Assembly: GCA_003165895.1 (NCBI GenBank)
Contig: PMXD01000085.1
Coordinates: 5,794-38,178, forward strand
Reading direction: 5' to 3'
Length of the DNA stretch: 32,385 bases
DNA from: Bacteroidota bacterium
GTDB lineage: Bacteria; Bacteroidota; Bacteroidia; Chitinophagales; LD1
Shown here: piece by piece, positions 24,927-32,385 of the stretch
How positions within the stretch are numbered: the first letter of the stretch is position 1
How the letters are laid out: each line of letters starts with the position of its first letter
Made by a program: the position numbers and the translations under genes
The notes under the pieces: generated by a model
Told to the model about the DNA's origin: nothing
What the model saw: only the letters and a program-made list of their open reading frames with translations
Databases searched by the model: none

Positions 24927-26024
24927 AGCGTGGCTCCTTTCAAACTCCCGCATAGCCTCTATCAGGATATCCACGCCACTTTCAGGCATGGCGTTATATA
25001 TAGATGCGCGAAAGCCTCCCACAGTTCTATAACCCTTAATGCCCACAATACCATAGTTAGCTGCAAAAGCAATAAACTTTTCTTCCAGTAAATTGGTGCT
25101 TGCTCCTCCTTCAACCGGTAACGTGGTAGACGGGATATTAAAACAAACATTCATTTGCGAGCGGTCCTCATTTGCCACCGTTCCTTTAAACAATGAGCTT
25201 GAATCAATGGCAGCATATAATTTGTTGGCCTTTCTGGTGTTCCGTTCCTCAATGGCTTGAAGCCCTTGCTTTTTTATCCATTGTAAAGTCAGGTACGACA
25301 CGTATACAGCAAAGCACGATGGCGTATTGCTCATGCTCTGTGCATTGATATGCGTTCTGTAATCAAGCATTTTCGGCAGTTTCCTGTCTACACTGCCCAG
25401 TATATTTTTGTTAACCACTACCAGTGTAGTACCCGCAGCGCCCATATTTTTTTGCGCACCTGCATAAATCAGGTCAAACCGGTTATAATCAACTTTCCTG
25501 GAAAAAATATCCGACGACATATCAACCACCGTAGCGCATTTAGGCTGCGGCCACCAGTGAAACTGGGTGCCATACACCGTATTGTTTGAAGTAATATGCA
25601 GGTACTTTGAAAAATCAGATACCTGGTACTGCGTGGGTATATGGCGGTATTTATCAGCTTTTGAACTGCAGGCCACGTGTACGTGCCCAAAGTTTTTGGC
25701 CTCTTCCATCGCTCCGTGTGCCCACTGGCCGGTATCAAAATATTCAGCTGTTTCGTTCGTGTTCAACAAATTCATAGGCACCATAAAAAATTGCGATGAG
25801 CCCCCGCCCTGCAAAAACAAAACCTCCCGGTCGTCTTTCAACTGCATAAGTTCTTTAACCAACGAACGGGCATCTTCCATCACTTTTACAAACTCCTTAC
25901 TTCTGTGCGATATTTCCAGGATACTTAAACCCGTCCCCGCAAAATCAGTAATGCCCTCTTTGGCCTGCTCCATCACCTCCTGCGGCAAAATTGCCGGGCC
26001 GCTGTAAAAATTTATCTTTTTCAT
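24924..26024 (-). CDS. serC: Phosphoserine aminotransferase
   Basis: A 366-residue PLP enzyme that converts 3-phosphohydroxypyruvate and glutamate to phosphoserine and 2-oxoglutarate in serine synthesis (a pyridoxine-pathway role is also known for the family). The PLP lysine is K192 in YAGAQKNMGAAG. Other anchors are INFYSGPAILP at the start, ISHRSKEF at 38-45, LQGGGSSQF at 71-79, VDMSSDIFSR at 167-176 and GIVGIKGYRTVGGFRAS near the end. Length and order are normal. It converges with the MauE/DoxX gene. No other serine genes are adjacent. Confidence 0.97.
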   Translation of the reverse strand: MKKINFYSGPAILPQEVMEQAKEGITDFAGTGLSILEISHRSKEFVKVMEDARSLVKELMQLKDDREVLFLQGGGSSQFFMVPMNLLNTNETAEYFDTGQWAHGAMEEAKNFGHVHVACSSKADKYRHIPTQYQVSDFSKYLHITSNNTVYGTQFHWWPQPKCATVVDMSSDIFSRKVDYNRFDLIYAGAQKNMGAAGTTLVVVNKNILGSVDRKLPKMLDYRTHINAQSMSNTPSCFAVYVSYLTLQWIKKQGLQAIEERNTRKANKLYAAIDSSSLFKGTVANEDRSQMNVCFNIPSTTLPVEGGASTNLLEEKFIAFAANYGIVGIKGYRTVGGFRASIYNAMPESGVDILIEAMREFERSHA

Positions 26025-26119
26025 GGCAGCAAACTTAAATCTTTATTGGAACAAGGTTTTGGTATCCAATCCATAAAATATTTAACAAACCAAATGGAGT
26101 GCATTTTTCCGCTCTTCCA

Positions 26120-26134
26120 CTCTCCGAAGGAGAG
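26120..26134. repeat. CTCTCC-GAA-GGAGAG hairpin
   Basis: A perfect 6-bp stem with a 3-base loop in the divergent region between serC and the next gene. It is followed by GGTACC. It belongs by appearance to the C/T-rich hairpin family at 9578 and 18881. Confidence 0.45.
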
Positions 26135-26195
26135 GGTACCAAAGCGCACCCTTAATTACATTAAGATGTCAATCTTCGGGACGAGGCCTCAAAGT

Positions 26196-26223
26196 CCTTC
26201 TCCGGAGAAGGGTTTAGAATGGG
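26196..26223 (+). repeat. CCTTCTCCGGAGAAGG palindrome with TTTAGAATGGGGG tail
   Basis: A perfect 16-bp palindrome (26196-26211), followed by GTTTAGAATGGGGG. It lies upstream of both flanking genes (divergent), where a transcription terminator would not be expected; this points to a REP-like repeat or a regulatory site. Confidence 0.5.
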
Positions 26224-26288
26224 GGTTTTTCATTTTTTTAGCAAACGTAATTCAATAATTATCTCAACTTTGAAATAACAAATCCCCG

Positions 26289-26771
26289 GTGAAGAACATG
26301 TATAAGCTACTACCAGTAGTTTTTTTATTGAGTGTGGCTTTATTGCCCGAAAAGGCAGTTACTGTTGTTAGCCTGAGGGACTACCAGAATAAGGCTATTA
26401 AAAGTAACGATACCTTATATGTTGTAAACTTTTGGGCTACCTGGTGTAAGCCATGTGTGCAGGAGTTGCCTTTTTTTGAAGCTGCCAACGCGAAGCTGAA
26501 GGGGCAAAAGGTGAAGTTTATTTATGTTAGTATGAACAGTGCTAAAGAAGTTGAGCAGGTAAAGAGTTTTGTTAATCAGAATAAGATAGCGGCAGATGTG
26601 CTTTTGTTGAATGCCGGTAATCCGAATATATGGATAGACCAGATAGACAGCAGCTGGAGCGGGGCCATACCGGCAACAATTATGTATAAGCACGGTAAAA
26701 CCGCGCTTTTTTACGAAGGAGAATTCACCCGGAATAAACTTGATTCAGTTATTCAAAAACAAATTCTTTAA
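26289..26771 (+). CDS. TlpA/ResA-like thiol-disulfide oxidoreductase
   Basis: A 160-residue exported thioredoxin-fold protein. Residues 5-20 form a signal peptide or anchor. The redox motif WCKPC is at 52-56 (VVNFWATWCKPCVQELPFFE, C53 and C56), with a cis-proline in GAIPATIMYKHG. It is TlpA/ResA-like in pattern and probably reduces protein disulfides in the periplasm. The start could be GTG at 26289 or ATG at 26298; the latter begins MYKLLPVVFLL, equally suited to a signal peptide. The next gene, also thioredoxin-like, starts 18 nt after the stop, so they form a pair. Confidence 0.9.
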   Translation: MKNMYKLLPVVFLLSVALLPEKAVTVVSLRDYQNKAIKSNDTLYVVNFWATWCKPCVQELPFFEAANAKLKGQKVKFIYVSMNSAKEVEQVKSFVNQNKIAADVLLLNAGNPNIWIDQIDSSWSGAIPATIMYKHGKTALFYEGEFTRNKLDSVIQKQIL

Positions 26772-26789
26772 CCTTAAAAACAAAACCGT

Positions 26790-27398
26790 ATGAAAACGAA
26801 ATTAGTAGCCATTGTTGCCGGCCTTTTAATGCTGGCATCTTTTAAACCCGAAGGGGGACTGAAGGTGGGCGATAAAGCCGCCGATTTTAAACTGAAGAAC
26901 ATTGACGGCAAAGAAGTATCGCTGTCGGGTAACTTTAAAAGCGATAAGGGTGTAATTGTAGTGTTTACCTGCAACCACTGCCCCTTTGCCAAAAAGTATG
27001 AGGACCGCGTTATTGCCTTGGACAAGAAATACAAAGGCCTGGGTTACCCGGTAGTGGCCATTAACCCGAACGACCCCGTTAAATCGCCTGAAGACAGCTA
27101 CGACAATATGAAAAAGCGCAGTAAAGAGAAGGGATTTACTTTTCCATACCTGTTTGATGAAACACAGGCAACAGCCCTGGCTTATGGTGCTACCAACACC
27201 CCACATATTTACATTCTGCAAAAAGCAGGGTCTGATTTTGTAGTTAAGTACATTGGCGCTATTGACGATAACAGCGATGATGCAAAAGCTGTAAAAGAAA
27301 AATATGCTGAAGAAGCTTTAGATGCTTTATTGGCTGGCAAACCGGTAGCTACTACTAAAACAAAAGCTATTGGATGTACTATTAAGTGGAAGGCGTAA
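26790..27398 (+). CDS. AhpC/TSA-type thioredoxin family exported protein
   Basis: A 202-residue protein with a short signal peptide (1-18), then a peroxiredoxin/thioredoxin-like fold: VGDKAADFKLKNIDGKEVSL, IVVFTCNHCPFAKKYEDRV with C61 and C64, VVAINPNDP, and FPYLFDETQATALAYGATNTPHIYIL. The CNHCPFAKKYEDR motif is typical of a thioredoxin-like family related to AhpC/TSA proteins; its substrate is not known. Residues from about 186 end with KTKAIGCTIKWKA. It is the second gene of the pair, ended by a strong terminator at 27411-27448. Confidence 0.92.
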   Translation: MKTKLVAIVAGLLMLASFKPEGGLKVGDKAADFKLKNIDGKEVSLSGNFKSDKGVIVVFTCNHCPFAKKYEDRVIALDKKYKGLGYPVVAINPNDPVKSPEDSYDNMKKRSKEKGFTFPYLFDETQATALAYGATNTPHIYILQKAGSDFVVKYIGAIDDNSDDAKAVKEKYAEEALDALLAGKPVATTKTKAIGCTIKWKA

Positions 27399-27410
27399 GT
27401 TTTATAAAAT

Positions 27411-27448
27411 AAAAACGCCCCGCTGCAAAAAAACAGCGGGGCGTTTTT
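27411..27448 (+). terminator. Strong intrinsic terminator
   Basis: AAAAACGCCCCGCTG (27411-27425) pairs perfectly with CAGCGGGGCGTTTTT (27434-27448): a 15-bp stem with an 8-base loop, a G/C-rich core and a U-tract, followed by more A/T. It lies 13 nt after the stop of the thioredoxin-like gene. The A-tract on the other side would let it work in both directions. Confidence 0.93.
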
Positions 27449-27557
27449 ATTTTTATTGACGACATTAAGCTTAACGCGGCCTTCTTTTTTTTGCAAACTC
27501 TTCGTCAGCTGTTTAGCTTATGCTTTTATTCTTATTGCATTTTTAAAGCAGATAAAC

Positions 27558-27588
27558 TTTGCAATTTTCAATTTTACTTTTATCTTTC
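27558..27588 (+). promoter_or_regulatory. Promoter of the zinc-ribbon gene
   Basis: TTTG (27558-27561), a 19-base spacer and TATCTTTC (27581-27588) match the Bacteroidota promoter pattern (TTTG, 19 bases, TAnnTTTG) with a single mismatch. The -7 box ends 3 nt before the ATG at 27592, so the message would be leaderless or nearly so. Confidence 0.55.
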
Positions 27589-27591
27589 AGT

Positions 27592-27918
27592 ATGGAAGAA
27601 AAAATTAAATGCCCCAAATGCGGTAGCGAGCAAATTACCGCCGATAAGAAAGGTTTTAGTGGGGGCAAGGCCCTGGCTGGTGCGGTGCTAACAGGAGGTG
27701 TAGGTTTACTTGCAGGCACTATTGGAAGCAATAAAATATTGCTTACCTGTTTAAGTTGTGGTCATCAATTTAAACCGGGAGAAGACCAGGACGCAATTAA
27801 ATTGAAAAAACAACAGGAAAAGGAGGCACAGGCAAAGGCAATGAAAAGCCCGGCGTTTTGGGTGTTTTTTATAGTTATTATGGCCCTTTTCTTTTGGCTT
27901 TTCAAGGGTTGTTTTTAA
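27592..27918 (+). CDS. Zinc-ribbon membrane protein
   Basis: A 108-residue protein with a cytoplasmic four-cysteine zinc ribbon (C7, C10, C53, C56 in CPKCGS and CLSCGH), an unusual Gly/Ala-rich hydrophobic insert between the cysteine pairs (about 22-47), a charged linker (KLKKQQEKEAQAKAMK), and one membrane segment at about 88-106. The function is unknown. An upstream in-frame ATG at 27559 would add 11 residues lying in promoter-like sequence, so 27592 is preferred. It stands alone between a terminator and a converging gene. Confidence 0.8.
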   Translation: MEEKIKCPKCGSEQITADKKGFSGGKALAGAVLTGGVGLLAGTIGSNKILLTCLSCGHQFKPGEDQDAIKLKKQQEKEAQAKAMKSPAFWVFFIVIMALFFWLFKGCF

Positions 27919-27926
27919 CCTTCAGA

Positions 27927-28496
27927 TTAAAAAACAAATGGCACTAACCGCTTTACCCGCTTTACGTATTCAGGATATTTGGCAGGAAACTGGCTATACA
28001 TTATTTCCTCTTCCATCCGTGTTTTAAAATAGTGATTTACAAAAACCATAGATAGTCCCACTAATCCCTTCAATTGTCCGATAGTGATGGCAACGCCTAA
28101 TAAGCCGATTTCGAAACCGGTGTAAATAGGGTGGCGCACAATTTTATATGGACCGGACTGAACCAGTTCGTGTTCTTTTTTAAGGGTTACTTCAGCGCTC
28201 CAGTTAGTACCTAAAGTTCTGCGGGCCCAAATGGCAAAGGCAACGCCTGATATGCAAACAACTGCACCGGTAATACCCGTAATATCGTTTGCCGGAATAA
28301 GCTGAAATCCTAAAATGCCTATGGCAAAAATACGTGCGTAAACTATTACAAATCCAGATATCATAATAAGCATATAAAGGTACCTGGAGATACGGCTTTG
28401 CGTTTGTACCGCGGCCTTTACCCTGGGCGCATTAATAAACCAGTAGGTTAAAAGTACAGCCCAGCAAAAAATGGTTATACCGGTGTAGATGCTCAT
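27927..28496 (-). CDS. Isoprenylcysteine carboxyl methyltransferase family protein
   Basis: A 189-residue integral membrane protein of the ICMT/PEMT-like methyltransferase superfamily. It has about five membrane segments. The SAM-binding C-terminal half carries LVQSGPYKIVRHPIYTGFE (about 112-130) and ends with RMEEEIMYSQFPAKYPEYVKRVKRLVPFVF, both typical of the family. Bacterial members methylate unknown lipophilic substrates. It converges with the zinc-ribbon gene (8-base gap) and lies downstream of the barrel protein gene. Confidence 0.92.
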   Translation of the reverse strand: MSIYTGITIFCWAVLLTYWFINAPRVKAAVQTQSRISRYLYMLIMISGFVIVYARIFAIGILGFQLIPANDITGITGAVVCISGVAFAIWARRTLGTNWSAEVTLKKEHELVQSGPYKIVRHPIYTGFEIGLLGVAITIGQLKGLVGLSMVFVNHYFKTRMEEEIMYSQFPAKYPEYVKRVKRLVPFVF

Positions 28497-28532
28497 TGCA
28501 ATAGTTTTTATTGCAACAAAAATATGTAAAAA

Positions 28533-29342
28533 CTATAACGCCGTAAACGAAATACCTAAAGCAAACGCATTAGCCTTAGGCCCCTTACCGGGCTGGAAAA
28601 CGTTTATTACATCGTAACTGGCGGTTACATTAAAGAAACTATAACCGAAGCGGGCCATAGGGGCCAGGCGGAATAAGTTATAGTCAGGGTCGCGCCTTAC
28701 AATGTAAACATTGGTATCGTCAGCTTGTTTTATTTTAAACTTAGTGTGTTCATCAACCCGTACGCCGCCAACAATGCCTATGACCCCTTTAAAACAGTTG
28801 CCAAACTTATCTATATTAGACCGGATGCGGATTTCGAGGGGGATATTTACATACTGCAATACAACCTTGTTAATTTTGGCAGTGGTATCTGTGCCGTACA
28901 CGCGGATGGGATTAAAAACAGTGCCTCCTGTATCCGTCCGTGATTGGGTGCTGCGCGAATAGATATTTGAGCAGCTGTAACTGATACCCGGTGCAATACT
29001 TACACGGCTTCCTTTAATTCTGAAATCCCAGTTGAAAGCCAGCTGAATGCCACGCGAAAACCATTTGGTTCTCATGCCGGCACCTTCAACACCATTTCCA
29101 AAACCCGCCCCGTTAGGATTGTAGTTCCAGTTGGTTCCCAGCAAATCAAGGGTGATGTGGTCTCTTGAATACTTGGCGTACATCTTGTCCATCTTTTTCC
29201 TTTGTTCAAGCTCAGCTTCGGTGGGGCCTTTCTTTTTAGGTGCGGGGGCAACTTTAGTGGTGTCCTGCTTGACAGCTGAATCCTGTGCGAAAGCCGAAAA
29301 AGCGGAAAGAATTACGGTAATGACGAGCAAAAATTTCTTCAT
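28533..29342 (-). CDS. Outer-membrane beta-barrel family protein
   Basis: A 269-residue exported protein (start at the ATG at 29342, giving MKKFLLVITVILSAFSAFA, a textbook signal peptide; an ATG at 29360 would add six residues). Residues 20-60 are a charged linker with KKKGPTEAELEQRKKMDKMYAK. From about 65 on, alternating strand-like segments (HITLDLLGTNWNYN, GIQLAFNWDFRI, VSIAPGISYSCSN, KVVLQYVNIPLEIRIR, GVIGIVGGVRVD, RLAPMARFGYSFFNVTASYDV) end in a terminal aromatic-poor strand, FALGISFTAL, as in PorT/OmpA-like small barrels of Bacteroidota. The role is unknown; an envelope or T9SS-related function is possible but not shown. Confidence 0.85.
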   Translation of the reverse strand: MKKFLLVITVILSAFSAFAQDSAVKQDTTKVAPAPKKKGPTEAELEQRKKMDKMYAKYSRDHITLDLLGTNWNYNPNGAGFGNGVEGAGMRTKWFSRGIQLAFNWDFRIKGSRVSIAPGISYSCSNIYSRSTQSRTDTGGTVFNPIRVYGTDTTAKINKVVLQYVNIPLEIRIRSNIDKFGNCFKGVIGIVGGVRVDEHTKFKIKQADDTNVYIVRRDPDYNLFRLAPMARFGYSFFNVTASYDVINVFQPGKGPKANAFALGISFTAL

Positions 29343-29463
29343 GATGATTTTATAAGGCATTTAAACGAGCGGCAAATGTAATTATTTTGTTCATGTAGCA
29401 TTTAGGTTCTGCCAATGGCCCAAAGTTTAAGGTTTTAGGCCCGTTTTCAATAAACCGGGCAGT

Positions 29464-31122
29464 TTAATTTTTAAGTGGCTGGTTAAGGTGGTATTTCCCC
29501 TCTATGGGCATGCGCCTGCCCATGCCAAATGCTTTTGGCGAAACCCTTAAAATAGGGGGCGCCTGAAAGCGCTTCCACTCATTCGAATTCACCATTTTTA
29601 GCACTCTTTCAACCAAAAGCTTGTCAAAGCCCATGGTAATCAGCTCTTCCGGGCCCTGTAATTTTTCAATGTATTGGTAAAGTATTTTATCCAGCAAGCT
29701 GTATTCGGGCAGCGAATCGCTGTCTTTTTGATCGGGGCGAAGCTCAGCCGAGGGGGCTTTGGTGATGATATTTTCAGGAATTACTTCGCCGTTACGGTTG
29801 ATATACCGTGCAAGTTCAAAAACCTCTGTTTTATAAACATCGCCAATTACGGCCAGGCCACCGCACATATCGCCATAGAGGGTTCCGTAACCTACTGCTG
29901 CTTCACTTTTATTGGTGGTGTTCAGCAAAATATAGCCGAATTTATTGCTAAAGGCCATTAACAGCACACCCCTTACGCGTGCCTGCAAATTCTCTTCGGC
30001 CACATTAAAAGGTAAATCCTTAAAAAATGGCTTCAGGGTTTCAAGAAAGGCCTGGAAGTTATTTTCAATGGGGACCACTTCATATTGGGTGCCGAGATTA
30101 TGTGCCAGCTTTTTAGCATCGGCCAGCGAATGTTCGGTTGAGAAACCCGATGGCAGCAGCAGCGACATTACATTTTCTTTACCTAATGCCCCGGCAGCCA
30201 GGCACAAAACAAGGGCTGAATCAATTCCCCCGCTTAAACCGAGAATGGCCTTTTTAAACCCTAGTTTTGAAAAATAATCTTTGATTCCTAAAACAAGCGC
30301 ATCGTGAATTTTCTGGATTTTTGAGTTTTCAGGCTGCAGGGTTTCGGGGTCTGCTTTGGCTGATAATGGAAACTCTATAATTTCGAGGGCCTCGGTAAAA
30401 AATGGCAATTGCGTAGTTACCTCGCCTTCCTGATTCATAACAATGCTTCCGCCATCAAAAATAAGTTCCGTTTGTGCGCCTACCTGGTTTACATATATCA
30501 TGGGCGCCCGGTAGCGTTTTACATTGGCGCTTATAACCTTTATGCGCTCCTGGTGCTGGCCGTAATTAAATGGAGATGCTGAAAGGTTAATCATTATATC
30601 AGGGGTATACTTTACCACCTCATCCATAGGGCACACGGTATACAAGGGATTATCATTACCCACATTCCAGATATCTTCACAAATGGTTACGGCCAGTTTT
30701 TTCCCTTTAAACAACACCGGTTCAAATTTCCGGTTAGGTTCAAAATAGCGGTATTCATCAAATATATCGTAGGTGGGTAAAAGGGTTTTATCAATTACCT
30801 GTTTTACCTCGCCCTGGTAGATAAAATAGGCAGCGTTATAAAGAGGTTTGCCCTGTTCAGATTTGTTCTTACGCGGGCAACCCACCAGTACCGCTATTTG
30901 CTTTGTGTGCCCGGCTATAGCCGTAATGGCAAGCTGGCATTGTTGTATATAATCATCAAACTCCAGGAAATCGCGTGAGGGGTATCCGCAAACGCATAAT
31001 TCGCTGAATACTACCAGTTCGGCGCCGCGGCTTTCCGCCTCTTTTATGGCCTGAATGATTTTGGCGGTGTTGCTTGAAAAATTTCCAACGTGGTAATTGA
31101 GCTGGGCAAGGGCAATCTTCAT
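29464..31122 (-). CDS. nadE: Glutamine-dependent NAD+ synthetase
   Basis: A 552-residue two-domain enzyme (start ATG 31122) that makes NAD+ from deamido-NAD+, ATP and glutamine. The N-terminal nitrilase-like glutaminase domain has the catalytic triad E41 (VVFSELCVCGYP), K112 (DKTLLPTYD) and C148 (VTICEDIWN). The C-terminal synthetase domain has the P-loop SGGIDS at 297-302, then GTQYEVVPI, LLNTTNKSEAAVGYGTLYGD and PSAELRPDQKDSDSLPEY. The frame could be extended 13 residues to 31161, but those have no family counterpart and overlap the gldB promoter region. nadE beside gldB is a recurring arrangement in Bacteroidota, from memory. Confidence 0.95.
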   Translation of the reverse strand: MKIALAQLNYHVGNFSSNTAKIIQAIKEAESRGAELVVFSELCVCGYPSRDFLEFDDYIQQCQLAITAIAGHTKQIAVLVGCPRKNKSEQGKPLYNAAYFIYQGEVKQVIDKTLLPTYDIFDEYRYFEPNRKFEPVLFKGKKLAVTICEDIWNVGNDNPLYTVCPMDEVVKYTPDIMINLSASPFNYGQHQERIKVISANVKRYRAPMIYVNQVGAQTELIFDGGSIVMNQEGEVTTQLPFFTEALEIIEFPLSAKADPETLQPENSKIQKIHDALVLGIKDYFSKLGFKKAILGLSGGIDSALVLCLAAGALGKENVMSLLLPSGFSTEHSLADAKKLAHNLGTQYEVVPIENNFQAFLETLKPFFKDLPFNVAEENLQARVRGVLLMAFSNKFGYILLNTTNKSEAAVGYGTLYGDMCGGLAVIGDVYKTEVFELARYINRNGEVIPENIITKAPSAELRPDQKDSDSLPEYSLLDKILYQYIEKLQGPEELITMGFDKLLVERVLKMVNSNEWKRFQAPPILRVSPKAFGMGRRMPIEGKYHLNQPLKN

Positions 31123-31168
31123 TTGTTTATATATCCGGCAGGGCCGTTTATTTTTGTTCAATTATGAA

Positions 31169-31188
31169 GGCAGAAAATATTTTCTGCC
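31169..31188. promoter_or_regulatory. 20-bp perfect palindrome, candidate operator
   Basis: GGCAGAAAATATTTTCTGCC is a perfect 20-bp palindrome. It lies almost exactly at the midpoint of the divergent nadE-gldB intergenic region (31123-31239) and would suit a dimeric regulator binding between two promoters. The flanking bases do not continue the symmetry. Confidence 0.55.
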
Positions 31189-31239
31189 CGTGTTGCGTTT
31201 CAATTTTTGCATCTTAGCACCTAAACATGGCAGTATAGC

Positions 31240-32298
31240 ATGAAAATATTGAAACTGATACCAACAGCACTCATCCTTTTATTGCTGGCAGGCTGTAACG
31301 GTTGTAATAAGGGCAAAAGTAGAGAAAAACCCGATGTATCGGGCATACGCCTGGATGTGAAGCTGATGCGCTTTGATAATGACCTGTTTGATTTTCGTAC
31401 GAAGGATTACGACCAGCAGGTAGTATTTATGCGTGGCAAGTATGGCCCTTTCTATGATTTTTATATAGACCACTTTGTTATTGGCCCGCATCCTGCAGGC
31501 GATACCACACACGTGGAGCACGATGCTTTAACAAAATTTCTGGCTGATTCTTACATTGACCGAATACAGGATTCAATTAATTATCACTTTAAAGACACCC
31601 GGGATATTGAACGCGACCTGACACAGGCATTTAAATATTTTAAATATTATTTTCCGAAGGCAGACGTACCTAAGGTAGCCGGTGTCAATTCAGGGTTTGC
31701 ATTAGGGGCATTTACCTACGGCAAGGATATGCTGGGTATTGGTTTAGACCTTTATATGGGGCCCGATAATATTGATTACGACAGTGCGGGCATTTACAAA
31801 TACCTGCAACATAAAATGCGCAGGGAATATATTGCCCGAAACTCAATGGAGGCTATATATGACCTTTATTTCGGGGGCAATGAGATGCAGCGCGGCGAAA
31901 CGCTGATTGAGGGTATGGTTGAAAAAGGGAAGAAAATGTATTTCCTCTCATACGTTTTGCCTGATGCGCCCGATAGTATGATTGTGGGCTTTACCGCCCT
32001 GCAAACCCGGTGGTGCGAAGCCAATGAGTACGAGATATGGAAGTTTTTGAACGATAAAGACATGTTGTACAAGAACAATTATATGGATCAGAAGCGCTAC
32101 CTGGATGAAGGCCCAACCACAGCAGGAATGCCGGCTGAGGCACCCGGCAACATAGGTAGCTGGATAGGCTTGCAGATAGTGAATAAATTTATGAAGGAAA
32201 CCGGCCATAAGATACCGATACAGGACATGGTTTTAAAGTATGACGCTAAGACCATATTAAACAAAGCTAAATACCGGCCATCGAAATCTGTTTTTTGA
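31240..32298 (+). CDS. gldB: Gliding motility lipoprotein GldB
   Basis: A 352-residue lipoprotein. The lipobox LLAGC gives a lipidated Cys19, followed by NGCNKGKSREKPDVSGIRLDVKLMRFDNDLFDF, the GldB-type start. Later family-like blocks are FKYFKYYFPKADVPKVAGVNSGFALGAFTYGKDMLGIGLDLYMGPD and GNIGSWIGLQIVNKFMKETG. GldB is required for gliding in Flavobacterium and acts in the envelope with T9SS-linked proteins. Whether this organism glides cannot be said from this window. gldC, often next, would lie beyond the right edge. A 3-codon reading frame (ATG GCA GTA TAG, 31227-31238) ends one base before the start. Confidence 0.93.
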   Translation: MKILKLIPTALILLLLAGCNGCNKGKSREKPDVSGIRLDVKLMRFDNDLFDFRTKDYDQQVVFMRGKYGPFYDFYIDHFVIGPHPAGDTTHVEHDALTKFLADSYIDRIQDSINYHFKDTRDIERDLTQAFKYFKYYFPKADVPKVAGVNSGFALGAFTYGKDMLGIGLDLYMGPDNIDYDSAGIYKYLQHKMRREYIARNSMEAIYDLYFGGNEMQRGETLIEGMVEKGKKMYFLSYVLPDAPDSMIVGFTALQTRWCEANEYEIWKFLNDKDMLYKNNYMDQKRYLDEGPTTAGMPAEAPGNIGSWIGLQIVNKFMKETGHKIPIQDMVLKYDAKTILNKAKYRPSKSVF

Positions 32299-32385
32299 TT
32301 CCCGGGGTGCAAACCGAATTGTCGTGCGAGTAAAAGTCTCTTTGATTGCACTGGACTCAACAATAACGACAGAGCTTGCATTTGT

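Noticed and set aside
24827-26288. Possible serine-biosynthesis or sulfur cluster around serC
   Set aside because: Flanking genes are thioredoxin-fold and membrane proteins; no serA or serB is present in the window.
31123-31161. Thirteen-residue N-terminal extension of nadE
   Set aside because: It has no family counterpart and lies in the intergenic promoter region; the family start MKIALAQLNYHVGNF is at 31122.
1-32385. A new defence, toxin-antitoxin or biosynthetic system
   Set aside because: All larger genes fit housekeeping, envelope or regulatory families and no unexplained multi-gene cluster with nuclease, effector or synthase domains is visible.

Overview
The window reads as a chromosomal segment of a Bacteroidota bacterium, probably in the Chitinophagales/Sphingobacteriales part of the phylum. 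The evidence is a GldB gliding-motility lipoprotein, a secreted hydrolase with a type IX secretion (T9SS) C-terminal sorting domain, families largely confined to this phylum (DUF5606, DUF4293, MauE/DoxX-thioredoxin proteins), promoter boxes of the TAnnTTTG type, and a [17 protein letters not shown] leader motif on a surface protein. It is a gene-dense core region. I found no prophage, CRISPR array, transposase, rRNA or tRNA.

Layout, left to right. At 252-2262 a single-pass membrane protein and a polytopic GT-C-type glycosyltransferase form a tight pair. Then, all on the minus strand, come a secreted double-thioredoxin protein, an M28 zinc peptidase whose in-frame signal-peptide segment is cut off by a TAG codon, and an 890-residue collagen-like surface protein. 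At 7255-11643 lie radA, a conserved hypothetical gene, apaG, and the yicC-gmk pair. At 12230-15991 are a DUF5606 gene joined to an M3 oligoendopeptidase, then a T9SS-exported alpha/beta hydrolase. At 16137-19351, on the minus strand, are a DUF4337 protein, a response regulator-histidine kinase operon and a DUF4293 protein. At 19406-24826, on the plus strand, are a thiolase, truA, a small membrane protein, an MsbA-like ABC exporter and a MauE/DoxX-thioredoxin protein. At 24924-32298 are serC, two thioredoxin-fold exported proteins, a zinc-ribbon membrane protein, an ICMT-like methyltransferase, an outer-membrane barrel protein, and divergent nadE and gldB.

The genes serve housekeeping (DNA repair, RNA modification and decay, NAD, serine and GMP synthesis), envelope redox chemistry (four thioredoxin-fold proteins with CxxC pairs) and surface/export functions (collagen-like protein, T9SS cargo, GldB, barrel protein). 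I see no clearly new multi-gene defence or biosynthetic system.

The less ordinary content is mostly between genes. It includes several families of short hairpin-forming dispersed repeats (two of them present twice with high identity), a 20-bp perfect palindrome centred in the nadE/gldB divergent promoter region, a G9 tract beside an inverted repeat, and the interrupted M28 peptidase. All function calls rest on reading the translations by eye; no database search was run.
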